Notes: a model not told the origin generated them from the letters alone. Numbered from the stretch's first letter, positions 30,377-40,333 are shown. The stretch is DNA of 64,000 nt from Mycetohabitans endofungorum (GCF_002927045.1 NZ_PRDW01000005.1:186001-250000); one strand, 5' to 3'. Translations and numbers: made by a program.

Positions 30377-31228
30377 ATGACAGCCAGAATCATCGACGGC
30401 ACCCTCCTTTCCAAACAGCTGCGCGCCGAAGTGGCGCAACGTGCCGCCGCGCTTGCCGCACGCGGTCACCGGCCCGGCCTGGCCGTGGTGCTGGTCGGCG
30501 ACAACGCGGCCAGCCAGGTCTACGTGCGCAACAAGGTCAAGGCGTGCGAGGATAACGGTTTGCATTCGGTCTATGACCGCTACCCAGCTGAACTCAGCGA
30601 AGCCGACCTGCTCGCCCGCATCGACGCGCTGAACCGCGATCCACAGATCCATGGGATCCTCGTGCAACTGCCGTTGCCGCCGCATATCGATGCGCACAAG
30701 GTCATCGAGGCGATCGCACCGGAAAAGGACGTCGATGGCTTTCATGTCGCCAACGCGGGCGCGTTGATGACTGGCAAGCCGCTGTTTTGCCCTTGCACGC
30801 CGTACGGCGTGATGAAAATGTTCGAATCGGAACGCATCCCGCTGGCTGGCGCCAACGCAGTGGTGATTGGCCGCTCGAACATTGTCGGCAAGCCGATGGC
30901 GATGCTGCTGGTCGAGGCCGGTGCAACCGTGACGATTTGCAACAGCAAGACGCGGGATCTGGCAGCGCACACGCGCAGCGCGGACATCATCGTCGCGGCG
31001 ACCGGCAAGCGCAATTTGGTGACGGCCGACATGGTCAAGCCCGGTGCGACCGTCATCGACGTTGGCATGAACCGCGACGACGAGGGCAAGCTGTGCGGCG
31101 ACGTGGATTTCGCCGGCGTTCGCGAGGTTGCCGGCTACATCACGCCGGTACCCGGCGGTGTCGGTCCGATGACGATCACGATGCTGCTGGTCAACACAAT
31201 CGAAGCGGCCGAGCGCGCAGCCGGGTGA
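30377..31228 (+). CDS. folD: methylenetetrahydrofolate dehydrogenase/cyclohydrolase
   Basis: The bifunctional enzyme converts 5,10-methylene-THF to 10-formyl-THF. The 283-residue protein contains the catalytic Lys region [27 protein letters not shown] for NADP and the C-terminal [15 protein letters not shown]. The length is normal. Confidence 0.97.
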   Translation: MTARIIDGTLLSKQLRAEVAQRAAALAARGHRPGLAVVLVGDNAASQVYVRNKVKACEDNGLHSVYDRYPAELSEADLLARIDALNRDPQIHGILVQLPLPPHIDAHKVIEAIAPEKDVDGFHVANAGALMTGKPLFCPCTPYGVMKMFESERIPLAGANAVVIGRSNIVGKPMAMLLVEAGATVTICNSKTRDLAAHTRSADIIVAATGKRNLVTADMVKPGATVIDVGMNRDDEGKLCGDVDFAGVREVAGYITPVPGGVGPMTITMLLVNTIEAAERAAG

Positions 31229-31369
31229 CGGTGCAGTCGTGCCGGATTGGGCATAATTGACTGGAAACTGCCGCACGCGCCCCCAGATCATAGTCACAAG
31301 TTGCGCGCGGCGCTGCAGCTCGGTGCATCACGCCGGGCCGCCACTCTTTCAAGATATGACAGGAACATC

Positions 31370-33466
31370 ATGGGTCAAACCGCTACTCCCAATCCATTGC
31401 TCGATTTCGCAGACCTGCCCCGCTTTGCATCGATCCGGCCCGAGCATGTGACCCCAGCGCTCGATGTGCTGCTCGAAGCCGCGAACGATGCGGTACGACA
31501 TGCCAGTGCACCGCAGACGCCGGCCACCTGGGAAGCGGTGGTCGAACCGGTCGAGGCGGCCACCGAGCCGCTGTCGCGCGCGTGGGGCGTGATTGGCCAT
31601 CTGAATGCCGTTGCCGACACGCCGGCACTGCGTGCGGCACACGCGCAGAACCTGCCGCGCGTGACCGAGTTCTGGTCCAATGTCGGCCAGAACCTTGCGC
31701 TGTACGAAAAATACAAGGCTATTGCGGCCAGTAGCGCGTATGCGCAGTTGAGCGACGCGCGCAAGAAGATCCTTGACAACGCGCTGCGCGATTTCCGTCT
31801 TTCCGGCGCCGAACTGCCAGAACACAGCAAGCCGCGCTTTGCGCAATTGCAGGAGCAGCAGGCCACGCTGTCCAAGGCGTTCTCCGACCATGTGCTCGAC
31901 GCGACGAACGCGTACGCGTATTTCGTGACGGACGACGCACAGCTCGCGGGCTTGCCCGCGGACGCGATCGACGCGGCGCGCCACGCAGCCGAAAAGGACG
32001 GCAAGCCGGGCTGGAAATTCACGCTGCACTTCCCGTCGTACTTTCCGGTGCTGCAATACGCGGAACACCGCCCGATGCGCGAGGCGATGTACCGCGCATA
32101 CGCGACCCGCGCATCGGAACTCGGGCCCGACTATGGCAGCAGCAAACCACAGTGGGACAACACCGCAAACATGACCGAGCAGCTGAAGCTACGCGCGGAA
32201 GAAGCGTCGATGCTGGGCTACCGGAATTTTGCGCAAGTGTCGCTCGAGCCGAAGATGGCCGACTCCCCGGAGCAGGTCATTGCATTTCTCGATGACCTGG
32301 CGCGGCGCGCGCGGCCGTATGCGGAAAAAGACTGGGCACAGCTGCAGACATTCGCGGCCGACGAACTTGGGCTTGCACGCCTCGAACCGTGGGATGTCAC
32401 GTACGCGTCCGAAAAGCTGCGGCAAAAGCGCTATGCGTTCTCCGAAAACGAAGTCAAGCAATATTTTCCGGAAGGCACAGTGCTGCAGGGCCTGTTTCGC
32501 GTCACCGAGGCCTTGTTCGGCGTACTAATTAAGCCGGATGCGGCCGAAACATGGCATCCGGACGTGCGGTTTTTCCGCGTCGAAAACCATGACGGTACGT
32601 TGCTCGCCCAATTCTATTTAGATCTGTATGCCCGCGAAGGCAAGCGTGGCGGCGCGTGGATGGACGATGCGCGCTCGCGCCACCGACGCGCCGACGGCAC
32701 ACTGCAAACGCCGGTCACCTATCTGACGTGCAACTTTTCGGCGCCGGTCAGCGGCAAACCAGCCTGCTTCACGCATGATGAAGTCATCACGTTGTTCCAC
32801 GAGTTCGGCCATGGACTGCACCATATGCTGACGCGAATCGACGAACTGGGCGTGTCCGGCATCAATGGTGTCGAATGGGATGCGGTCGAGTTGCCGTCGC
32901 AGTTCATGGAGAACTTCTGCTGGGAGTGGGACGTGCTGACCGGCATGACGTCGCACGTGGACACCGGCGAGCCGCTACCGCGCGAGCTGTTCGACAAGAT
33001 GCTTGCGGCACGCAACTTCCAAAGCGGGCTCGCGACACTGCGGCAAATCGTCTTCTCGAAGTTCGACATGCTGCTGCACACGACGTACGATCCCGACAGC
33101 GAGCTGAGCGTCAACGCACTAGCCCGCCAGGTCAACGATAGCTGCCATGTCGTGCCACAAGCGCCGTTTTCGCGATGGCCAAACACGTTCAGCCACGTAT
33201 TCGCGGGCGGCTATGCGGCAGGCTACTACAGCTACAAATGGGCCGAGGTCCTATCGGCCGACGCTTATGCCGCGTTCGAGGAGGCAGCCAGCACCGGCGG
33301 CAGCGTGCTCGATCGCGAAACCGGAGCACGCTACCGCGCACAGATACTCGAAGTCGGCGGCAGCCGTTCCGCAATGGCGTCGTTCAAGGCTTTCCGCGGC
33401 CGCGAACCAAGTATCGATGCACTGCTGCGGCACAATGGCATGACCGCGCAAGCCGATGCGGCATGA
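31370..33466 (+). CDS. prlC: M3-family oligopeptidase (oligopeptidase A)
   Basis: This cytosolic zinc metallopeptidase degrades short peptides, including cleaved signal peptides. The 698-residue protein carries the HExxH zinc motif in LFHEFGHGLHHML and a third ligand region GVEWDAVELPSQFMEN. ATG 31370 (MGQTATPNPLLDF) was chosen over an in-frame start at 31247 because conserved sequence begins there; AGGAAC precedes it. Confidence 0.93.
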   Translation: MGQTATPNPLLDFADLPRFASIRPEHVTPALDVLLEAANDAVRHASAPQTPATWEAVVEPVEAATEPLSRAWGVIGHLNAVADTPALRAAHAQNLPRVTEFWSNVGQNLALYEKYKAIAASSAYAQLSDARKKILDNALRDFRLSGAELPEHSKPRFAQLQEQQATLSKAFSDHVLDATNAYAYFVTDDAQLAGLPADAIDAARHAAEKDGKPGWKFTLHFPSYFPVLQYAEHRPMREAMYRAYATRASELGPDYGSSKPQWDNTANMTEQLKLRAEEASMLGYRNFAQVSLEPKMADSPEQVIAFLDDLARRARPYAEKDWAQLQTFAADELGLARLEPWDVTYASEKLRQKRYAFSENEVKQYFPEGTVLQGLFRVTEALFGVLIKPDAAETWHPDVRFFRVENHDGTLLAQFYLDLYAREGKRGGAWMDDARSRHRRADGTLQTPVTYLTCNFSAPVSGKPACFTHDEVITLFHEFGHGLHHMLTRIDELGVSGINGVEWDAVELPSQFMENFCWEWDVLTGMTSHVDTGEPLPRELFDKMLAARNFQSGLATLRQIVFSKFDMLLHTTYDPDSELSVNALARQVNDSCHVVPQAPFSRWPNTFSHVFAGGYAAGYYSYKWAEVLSADAYAAFEEAASTGGSVLDRETGARYRAQILEVGGSRSAMASFKAFRGREPSIDALLRHNGMTAQADAA

Positions 33467-33481
33467 CGCAGCCGATGTGCG

Positions 33482-34756
33482 TCACCGACACAGCTTGAAG
33501 TTGACCGATGCGGGGCGACCGGGCAACGCCAGCGTCGCCTGCGCTGCGGGTTGCCGGCTGACCACCTGGCCACGCCGGATCACCGCGAGCCGCGCAGCCC
33601 TCAGACGGATCGCCTCGACAGGATCGCGTGCGTCGAGCCATACCAGGTCGGCATGGCAGCCGGGCTCAACGCCGTATCCTTCGAGGCCCAGAATCCGTGC
33701 TGGTGTCTGCGTAATTGCGGTAAAGCAAGCACGGCTTGCATCAACGCCGGTCATTTGGGCGACGTGCAGCGCCATATGCGCGACTTCCAGCATGTCGCCC
33801 GAACCAAACCCATACCACGGATCCATCACGCAATCGTGACCGAACGCGACATCGATGCCGGCAGCCAGCATTTCCGGCACACGCGTCATGCCACGCCGTT
33901 TCGGATAAGTGTCCGCACGCCCCTGCAATGTGATGTTGACCAGCGGGTTGGCAATCACGGCCACACCGGCTTCGCGGATCAAGGGCAGCAGTTTGCTCAC
34001 GTAATCGTTGTTCATCGAGTGCATCGACGTCAGATGTGAGCCGGCAACACGGCCTTGCAACCCAAGCCGGTGCGTTTCGGCAGCCAGCGTCTCGATATGG
34101 CGCGACATCGGGTCGTCCGATTCGTCGCAATGCATATCCACTCGCAAACCTTTTTGCGCCGCGAACTCGCACAATAGTCGGATCGACTTGGCACCGTCGG
34201 CCATGGTCCGCTCGAAATGCGGGATACCGCCCACGACATCCACGCCCAGCGCGATCGCGCGCTTCAAGTTGTCGAAAGCGCCAGGACTGCGCAACAGACC
34301 ATCCTGTGGAAACGCGACCAATTGAAGATCGAGGTACGGCGCGACGCGGCGCTTGACCTCGACAAGGGCTTCAACGGCCAGTAGCCTCGGATCGCAAACG
34401 TCCACGTGCGAGCGGATCGCCAGCAGTCCCCGCGCGACGGCCCAATCGCAGTATTGCAGCGCGCGCTCGAGCACGGCGTGCTGCGTGAGCGTCGGCTTCA
34501 GTTCACCCCATAGCGCGATACCCTCGAGCAGCGTGCCCGACGCGTTGACCCGTGGCAACCCATACGACAGTGCTGCGTCCATATGAAAATGCGCGTCAAC
34601 AAACGGTGGCGTGACCAGGTTGCACTGCGCGTCGATTTCTTGTGATGCGGTCGCCGCCAGCGCGGGCTCTACCGCGACAATACGCGCACCGTTTATGCCG
34701 ATGTCGATTTGCGTACGCCCGTCGGGCAACGATGCGTTACGGATAATCAGATCCAT
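33482..34756 (-). CDS. cytosine deaminase-like amidohydrolase
   Basis: The 424-residue protein fits the CodA branch of the amidohydrolase superfamily. Metal ligands are in FVDAHFHMD, the catalytic acid in DMHCDESDD, and the essential Asp in GHDCVMDPWYGFG. CodA deaminates cytosine to uracil, though related enzymes act on other pyrimidines or isoguanine, so the substrate is inferred. No codB-type permease is adjacent. It is convergent with prlC. Confidence 0.85.
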   Translation of the reverse strand: MDLIIRNASLPDGRTQIDIGINGARIVAVEPALAATASQEIDAQCNLVTPPFVDAHFHMDAALSYGLPRVNASGTLLEGIALWGELKPTLTQHAVLERALQYCDWAVARGLLAIRSHVDVCDPRLLAVEALVEVKRRVAPYLDLQLVAFPQDGLLRSPGAFDNLKRAIALGVDVVGGIPHFERTMADGAKSIRLLCEFAAQKGLRVDMHCDESDDPMSRHIETLAAETHRLGLQGRVAGSHLTSMHSMNNDYVSKLLPLIREAGVAVIANPLVNITLQGRADTYPKRRGMTRVPEMLAAGIDVAFGHDCVMDPWYGFGSGDMLEVAHMALHVAQMTGVDASRACFTAITQTPARILGLEGYGVEPGCHADLVWLDARDPVEAIRLRAARLAVIRRGQVVSRQPAAQATLALPGRPASVNFKLCR

Positions 34757-35283
34757 CCGAAGCTTCTCTGTGTCAGGGCGTTTTGACGTTGCATGTTGGT
34801 CGCACGCTGGGACTAGGAGTGCAAAATTGTCCTATCACTGCATGTCGCGCTGCAAGATAAGCATGGGATTTGACGCGCCACTTCTCAAGCCGACATGGCG
34901 CGAATGGCGCATTGCCCTGCTATTGCTTCTTTCCGAGCACAGATAATGCGCGGTAATTATAAAACTTACTGTTATCGTAGGCATGCCCTGCAGAAGGACA
35001 CCTCGGAAGGGTTGCACGTGGCGACGACCGGGCGTTTGCCGAATCGATCTTCGCCCAGAAACGGACTCCCTGCTTCAGCCTTGCGGCAAGTAAACGGAAA
35101 GGTGCGCAGCGGAAAGGTACGCAGCACGTTGGCACCCTAGCGGATTGCGTCAAGCAAGCGGACGGCCGTATCCGATTCCTCCCCAATCAGGAATTGGTAT
35201 AGTCGCACCAATCCGCCCGCGCGGTTTGCGTATAACGGACGCGATAATCAACCATTATTTTATCGGCGTAACCGCATGTATGG
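34757..35283. other. intergenic region, no recognised gene
   Basis: About 530 bp without a recognisable gene. Short frames on both strands have no family features. The middle is locally AT-rich (AATTATAAAACTTACTG near 34955), and the whole stretch may be a degraded segment at the left edge of the accessory region. Confidence 0.4.
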
Positions 35284-35535
35284 TCAATGCGCGCGGTCGT
35301 CGGACGCTGTAACCTTGGCCGCAATGCACGCCCTAACCAGACAGTAAATCCCCGATAACCCCACCAGCAGGTAAATAATACGGGCCACAACCGATCCGAC
35401 GCCGAGCATCACCGAGACGAGATCAAACTGAAACAGTCCGACCAGTCCCCAGTTAAGAGCACCAATGATGACAAGCGCGCCGGCAATCCAGTCGAGTAGG
35501 TTCGAACGTGCGCCACAGGCGATCATGATAGTCAT
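35284..35535 (-). CDS. DUF378 small membrane protein
   Basis: The 83-residue protein has two transmembrane segments (about 14-36 and 44-68) and the family hallmark IIGALNWGLVGLFQFDLV. TTTAGGAGATTGCT directly before the ATG gives a strong ribosome site and supports expression. The function of the family is unknown. Confidence 0.85.
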   Translation of the reverse strand: MTIMIACGARSNLLDWIAGALVIIGALNWGLVGLFQFDLVSVMLGVGSVVARIIYLLVGLSGIYCLVRACIAAKVTASDDRAH

Positions 35536-35661
35536 AGCAATCTCCTAAAGAAATACAACGAAACGGGATGAACTAGCTGCCTGCGATTACCGCAAACAGC
35601 GTGCCTGCACGGTTCCTATAGTCGTCGAATGGCTATGGCGCAGCATCAAGTATAAGCAAGT

Positions 35662-35961
35662 TTATCTGAAAGCGTACGAGTCGGTCTCAACCGAGCGCGG
35701 CGCGCTTTTGAAGACGCGTTTGGCGGCGGATTTATCACGGCGATTTTGCAGCAGCACATCCAGTTCGGTACCACGCTCATCGGCGGCGCGCCACAGTGCA
35801 TACAGCCTGTCGCGCAGATTCACGAACATTTCATCAAGATGCCACGGCGAACCAGGCTTACCCCGTACACCTTTCGTTAAAGGAGCAAACTGCCCGCCGG
35901 ATGGGTCGCAACAGCGGTGCACCCACTCATACGTCACCGTCACATCGCGCTTAAACAGTAG
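35662..35961 (-). mobile_element. IS6-family transposase fragment
   Basis: In-frame minus-strand translation from 35961 gives LLFKRDVTVTYEWV, then PGSPWHLDEMFVNLRDRLYALWRAADERGTELDVLLQNRRDKSAAKRVF. This is the central part of an IS6/IS240 DDE transposase, including the first catalytic Asp (HLDE) and the second (WRAAD). The N-terminal HTH part and the C-terminal third are missing and the end is scrambled, so it is inactive. Its left end runs into the stop region of the 237-residue gene. Confidence 0.8.
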
Positions 35962-36664
35962 CCTTTTGTAGTATCTCTTTTAAAAGCTTATGCCTACCCC
36001 CTGGCATAACGCTTCCTCTACCATTTACGTCCTTGTGAATGGCGTATCCATTCCTAGCACACGCAATCAACTCTTTTGCAAAAACACTGCTTCGATGTTG
36101 CCATTTTTCCTTTTCATTGCTCAATATTTCTTTATATTGGTTAATGTTTTCCTCAGTCGGATCTTGAGCGGCATTGTTATGCGCATCGACAAGATAGTCA
36201 GGCACCTCCGTTAATAAGCGGAACATATGACCTCTATCAAACGCTCCCTGTATCCAACCTTGATTGATTGAACCAGACCAATCTGAGAATGGGTTGATAT
36301 TAAGGAATTCCCCTGCCGTTGGTTCTCGACCTGCTAACCTATTCCGATCTAGCCAGTTATTTACACCGCTTTCCACATCGCCCCCCAAGCGCCCCAACAC
36401 GCGCACCGGCACCTGTTGCCGTCGATCACTCGCTACCCACTTATTGATAGCCGCAGCGCGTTTGGCGATTTCGCGCATCGCTGGGCTTGGACGAGCGGTT
36501 GCGTTTAAACGCGAGGCAACGGTGTTGAGTATTTCTTGTAGCTCATCGTAATGCCGCTGCATCTGCGCAAATGAACTAAGCTCTCCCTCATGTTCATGTA
36601 AAATTCTTGCAACGCTAGCTCTTTGTCGCGCTTTTGCTTTCTTTGCTCGCTGTCCCATTGCCAT
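35951..36664 (-). CDS. hypothetical protein, 237 residues, unrecognised
   Basis: I do not recognise this protein. It is mostly helical and charged: a basic N-terminus (GQRAKKAKARQRASVARI), then INPFSDWSGSINQGWIQGAFDRGHMFRLLTEVPDYLVDAHNNAAQ in the middle (split here only by position, about 125-170), and a basic C-terminus. There is no signal peptide or membrane segment. Its DNA is clearly more AT-rich than the core genes around it. The last codons overlap the IS6 fragment, so the natural C-terminus may have been lost. Context (IS on both sides) suggests recently acquired cargo. Effector or toxin roles are possible but unsupported. Confidence 0.6.
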   Translation of the reverse strand: MAMGQRAKKAKARQRASVARILHEHEGELSSFAQMQRHYDELQEILNTVASRLNATARPSPAMREIAKRAAAINKWVASDRRQQVPVRVLGRLGGDVESGVNNWLDRNRLAGREPTAGEFLNINPFSDWSGSINQGWIQGAFDRGHMFRLLTEVPDYLVDAHNNAAQDPTEENINQYKEILSNEKEKWQHRSSVFAKELIACARNGYAIHKDVNGRGSVMPGGRHKLLKEILQKATV

Positions 36665-36798
36665 CCTTCATTGTTTCCGTAATCAGTGATCACCACGCGC
36701 CCATAGCAGGCCCAGCCTCACAGTCTAACGCTTCCATAATTCCCCAGCCTTGTCAATGTTGTAATTCGCGGCTTGCCTTAAGCGCACAAGAAGACTTA

Positions 36799-37340
36799 GA
36801 GTCGCTAACACAAGTCGTCCACGAAGCGCGAACAGATAACGGCCGCGGCCAAGCAGAGCAAGGCGATATGAATGTCCAGGCGACCAGATGCCGTTTGCTC
36901 CCGAGTTTGCCCCGGTCCGTCGGGTTGGAGCCGGTTTCCTGTGGCCTCCCCGGGGACTGGCAACGCTGGCCGCATCCAGGCTCGCTCGCTCCCAATCAAT
37001 CTGGTCATGTTCAGGCAACCGGCAAAGCATCGCCAGATGCAGCCTGCTCCACACGCCTGCGGCCTGCCAGTCGCGCAATCGTCGCCAGCATGTCATGCCG
37101 CTGCCCAAGCCGAGCTCCTGCGGCAAGTCTTCCCATGCAATGCCTGTATGCAGGACATACACGATGCCGTTCAATGCTGCCCGGTCGTCAACAGTGCGCC
37201 GACGCCCGCCTTTGGGTGAGGGCGTGAACGCTGGAATCAACGGCTCCAGCACCGCCCACCATTCATTGCTGATTTTGCGTCTTGCCATCACACCAGGATA
37301 CGGCGCTTACGGCCTGACGTCCAGGTTACGTTAGCGACTC
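36799..37340 (-). mobile_element. internally deleted IS5-family (IS427-group) element
   Basis: The element is bounded by perfect 11-bp inverted repeats, GAGTCGCTAAC at 36799-36809 and its complement at 37330-37340. Flanking 3-bp direct repeats TTA (36796-36798 and 37341-37343) match the T-N-A duplication of this group. At 542 bp it is well short of a normal element of about 850 bp because the catalytic middle is deleted. The ends are intact, so it could be mobilised in trans. Confidence 0.9.
36805..37291 (-). pseudogene. IS5-family transposase, internal deletion
   Basis: The first frame encodes the N-terminal half (NEWWAVLEPLIPAF, RRTVDDRAALNGIVYVLHTG, DWERASLDAASVASPRGG). The usual orfA/orfB frame change leads into NPTDRGKLGSKRHL. 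The sequence then jumps directly to the C-terminus RLDIHIALLCLAAAVICSRF in a third frame. The DDE core between these points is gone, so no transposase can be made. Confidence 0.85.
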
Positions 37341-37627
37341 TTATTGGTCCAATGGCCACGCAATTTTTCTGAAGTCACTGACATCGGCAAAACGCGTTTA
37401 TTTTTTCGCGTCGAACACATTGACTCGACCATAGCAGGGCCGCCATCACTGTAAGTGCTCCACCAATCCGGGTAGCAAGTTGCACAAACGGCATCAGTGA
37501 CAGACGTTGGCCGCGGTGACCAACGCCCAACGAGAAAACCGGTTGCCAGCAGTACCAGCACCGTGACAAGTGCTGTGGCAAGGTGCGCACACCCGCTCCT
37601 GCGCCGTTTCCACAAGTCGAGGACCAA
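37331..37627 (-). CDS. small hypothetical membrane protein, 3' end disrupted by the IS5 element
   Basis: A possible 98-residue product (TTG start, uncertain) has one transmembrane helix (ALVTVLVLLATGFLVG, about 19-34) followed by a soluble part with ATCYPDWWSTYSDGG. The IS5 element lies within its last codons. Removing the IS and one TTA copy restores a reading frame that continues for about a dozen codons into the left flank and stops near 36754. The function is unknown. Confidence 0.35.
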   Translation of the reverse strand: MVLDLWKRRRSGCAHLATALVTVLVLLATGFLVGRWSPRPTSVTDAVCATCYPDWWSTYSDGGPAMVESMCSTRKNKRVLPMSVTSEKLRGHWTNKSR

Positions 37628-37914
37628 AGCTCGGCATCGTAATCCTACGACAGGAGCGTTACGATGACTGGCTCACGTGCCAAAAGCCAAAGTTGCCGGA
37701 CATTCTTAAGTCTGCTGCCGCCTGACGAATTTGTCGCAGGGCCAACACCGTTGCCAACCAAGAGCCGCGAGGGTCAAGCAGCGGACTAAAGCTATCATAA
37801 GCGGCTTCCATCGGTTCCTCTACCTCCAGGTGGGTAGCTAGATGGGTAGCCCGATAGCCAACTACCATTGAAACATAGCCGCAAAACCAGTCCTGTCACG
37901 GCACTTACTCAAAC

Positions 37915-38694
37915 ATGAAAATCGCCACGTGGAACATCAATTCCCTGAAAGTCCGCTTGCAACACGTCATCGACTGGCTCGCCATGAGCCATGTCGACGT
38001 ATTGTGCTTGCAGGAACTGAAACTGCCTGACGACAAGTATCCGCGCGCGGCGCTCGAAGCGGCCGGCTACCGTAGCTGGTTTTCCGGGCAAAAGACCTAT
38101 AACGGCGTCGCGATCCTCGTACGCGACGGTTTGCCGGTCGACGAAGCGGTCGTCATACGGAACATTCCCGGCTTTGACGACCTGCAGCAGCGCTTGATTG
38201 CCGCGACCATCAACGGCGTGCGCGTGGTCAGCGCTTACTTTCCCAATGGGCAGGCACCAGACACCGACAAATTCGCGTACAAACTGTCATGGCTGGCCGC
38301 GCTGCGTAAATGGGTTGCCGCCGAAATGCGTATACACCCGCAGTTTGCGCTAACGGGAGACTATAATATCGCGCCGGAAGATCGCGACGTGCACGACCCG
38401 CAAGCGTGGGAAGGACAGAACCTCGTGTCCCCCGAGGAGCGCGATGCCTTCCGATCGCTCGTCGAACTCGGGCTCGTCGATGCCTTTCGCTGCTTCGAGC
38501 AGCCTGATAAGTCGTTCTCGTGGTGGGACTACCGGATGCTGGCCTTTCGCCGCAACGCAGGATTACGCATCGATCACATTCTGCTGTCCCCGTCGCTCGC
38601 GCAGTGCTGCAGCGCGTGCGAGATCGACAAGACTCCGCGTCGCTGGGACCAGCCATCGGACCATGCGCCGGTAATCGCGACGCTGGAGCGCTAA
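37915..38694 (+). CDS. xth: exodeoxyribonuclease III / AP endonuclease
   Basis: XthA cleaves abasic sites in base-excision repair and degrades DNA 3'-5'. The 259-residue protein shows the family blocks MKIATWNINSLKVR, CLQELKLPD (metal-binding Glu), GDYNIAPEDRDVHDP, SWWDYR, GLRIDHILLS and the catalytic SDHAPV. The length is normal. It is convergent with ntrC. Confidence 0.95.
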   Translation: MKIATWNINSLKVRLQHVIDWLAMSHVDVLCLQELKLPDDKYPRAALEAAGYRSWFSGQKTYNGVAILVRDGLPVDEAVVIRNIPGFDDLQQRLIAATINGVRVVSAYFPNGQAPDTDKFAYKLSWLAALRKWVAAEMRIHPQFALTGDYNIAPEDRDVHDPQAWEGQNLVSPEERDAFRSLVELGLVDAFRCFEQPDKSFSWWDYRMLAFRRNAGLRIDHILLSPSLAQCCSACEIDKTPRRWDQPSDHAPVIATLER

Positions 38695-38716
38695 GCGGGC
38701 AGCGCCCCGATCGCCG

Positions 38717-40273
38717 TCATGATTCCAGGTGCAGCTCCTGGATCTTGCGGGTGATCGTATTGCGCCCGATGCCAAGCCGCTCGGCGGCTTCGACCTTGCG
38801 GCCGCGCGTGAAGTCCAGCGCCTCGCGGATCACCGCGGCTTCGAAGCGGCGCGCCAGCCCGTCCATCACCTCAGCCGAGTTCTCGCGCAGCAGTCGCGCC
38901 ACTTCGGTGCGCAAGCCGACCTCCCATGCACTGACCTGGGGCAATACCGGCGCGCACGCGCCACTGCCGGGACCGGCCAGCGGCGTCACGCCGCTGCACG
39001 ACAGTGCTGCGGCGCGGGCATTGCCGGACGGGGACGTCGCTGCTGCACCGGCAGCGACGCCGACAGCCTCGCCGATCAGCAGCCCTTCATTGGCCACGGC
39101 ATGCGTCGACGATTGCCACTCTGTGACCAGTTCCGGCGGCAAGTCCTTGATCTCGATGGTCTGCGCGGGCGCCATCACGGTCAGCCAGTTGCACAGATTC
39201 TCCAGTTGACGCACGTTGCCGGGAAACGGCAGCGACACTAGGTACGCCAGCGTTGCATCGGTGACGCGCTTGGACTCGACGCCCAACTCGCGCGCGCTTT
39301 TTTGCAGGAAATGCCGCGTGAGCAGCGGAATGTCCTCGCTGCGTTCGCGCAACGGCGGCAGCCGCAGCCGGATCACGTTGAGCCGGTGATAGAGATCCTC
39401 GCGGAACAATCCCTGCCGCACCCGCGTGTCCAGATTCTGATGCGTCGCCGCGATCACCCGCACGTTCGCCCGCAAAGGACTGTGGCCGCCAACGCGGTAG
39501 AACTGCCCGTCCGAGAGCACACGCAACAGTCGCGTCTGCAGATCGAACGGCATATCCCCGATTTCGTCCAGGAACAGTGTGCCGTTTTCGGCCTGTTCGA
39601 AGCGACCCTGCCGCATCGCCTGCGCGCCAGTGAACGCCCCGCGCTCGTGCCCGAATAGCTCTGACTCAAGCAAATCTTGCGGAATCGCCGCCGTGTTCAA
39701 TGCGATAAACGGTCCATTGGCGCGCGGGCTGTGTCGATGCAGTGCACGGGCTACCAGTTCCTTGCCGGTCCCGGACTCGCCAGTGATCAGCACCGTCGCG
39801 ACGGAATGGGACAACCGGCCGATCGCGCGGAACATGTCCTGCATCGCCGGGGCATGCCCGAGCATCTCCGGTGCCTCGGCGAGCCGGTCATCGTAGCCTT
39901 GTTCGCCGCGCATGCTCTCATCGACGGCGCGACGGATCAACTCGACCGCCTTATCGATGTCGAACGGCTTGGCCAGATACTCGAACGCCCCGCCCTGGAA
40001 GGCCGCGACGGCGCTGTCCAAGTCCGAGAATGCTGTCATGATGATCACAGGCACCTCCGGCCAATGCTCGCGCACCGCATTGAGCAGTTCGAGCCCCGAG
40101 CCGCCTGGCATTCGAATGTCCGAGACCAGCACTTGCGGCTGGTCCTGCTCAAATGCGGCCAGCGCGTCGCGCACACCGGTAAAGCTACGGGTGGCGAAGT
40201 TCTCGCGCGCCAGTGCCTTCTCAAGCACCCAGCGTATCGACTGGTCGTCGTCAACTATCCAGATTGGCTTCAT
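38717..40273 (-). CDS. ntrC: nitrogen regulator NtrC, sigma-54 activator
   Basis: NtrC activates nitrogen-assimilation genes from sigma-54 promoters when phosphorylated by NtrB. The 518-residue protein has a receiver domain (phospho-acceptor D52 in LVSDIRMPG) and an AAA+ domain with Walker A GESGTGKE and the sigma-54 contact loop GAFTGA. The Fis-type C-terminal HTH is AERLGIGRNTITRKIQEL. The linker before the HTH is longer and more Ala/Gly-rich than in enterobacteria. It is paired with ntrB, and its likely target sites lie upstream of glnA at 48.5 kb. Confidence 0.96.
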   Translation of the reverse strand: MKPIWIVDDDQSIRWVLEKALARENFATRSFTGVRDALAAFEQDQPQVLVSDIRMPGGSGLELLNAVREHWPEVPVIIMTAFSDLDSAVAAFQGGAFEYLAKPFDIDKAVELIRRAVDESMRGEQGYDDRLAEAPEMLGHAPAMQDMFRAIGRLSHSVATVLITGESGTGKELVARALHRHSPRANGPFIALNTAAIPQDLLESELFGHERGAFTGAQAMRQGRFEQAENGTLFLDEIGDMPFDLQTRLLRVLSDGQFYRVGGHSPLRANVRVIAATHQNLDTRVRQGLFREDLYHRLNVIRLRLPPLRERSEDIPLLTRHFLQKSARELGVESKRVTDATLAYLVSLPFPGNVRQLENLCNWLTVMAPAQTIEIKDLPPELVTEWQSSTHAVANEGLLIGEAVGVAAGAAATSPSGNARAAALSCSGVTPLAGPGSGACAPVLPQVSAWEVGLRTEVARLLRENSAEVMDGLARRFEAAVIREALDFTRGRKVEAAERLGIGRNTITRKIQELHLES

Positions 40274-40333
40274 AGATTTATTGGGCGGTTTTCTTCAATA
40301 TCTGCGTGCGCGCACCTGGCGCCTGCACTCCGA

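Noticed and set aside
29720..31297. 525-codon minus-strand frame
   Set aside because: It lies opposite folD and the response regulator, both clearly real. The translation has no recognisable domain and reflects high-GC antisense openness.
37659..37868. 69-codon minus-strand frame and, opposite it, a 41-codon plus-strand frame (37664-37789) with a good AGGAG
   Set aside because: Neither has recognisable sequence and they exclude each other. The plus frame has the better ribosome site, but evidence is too thin to call a gene.
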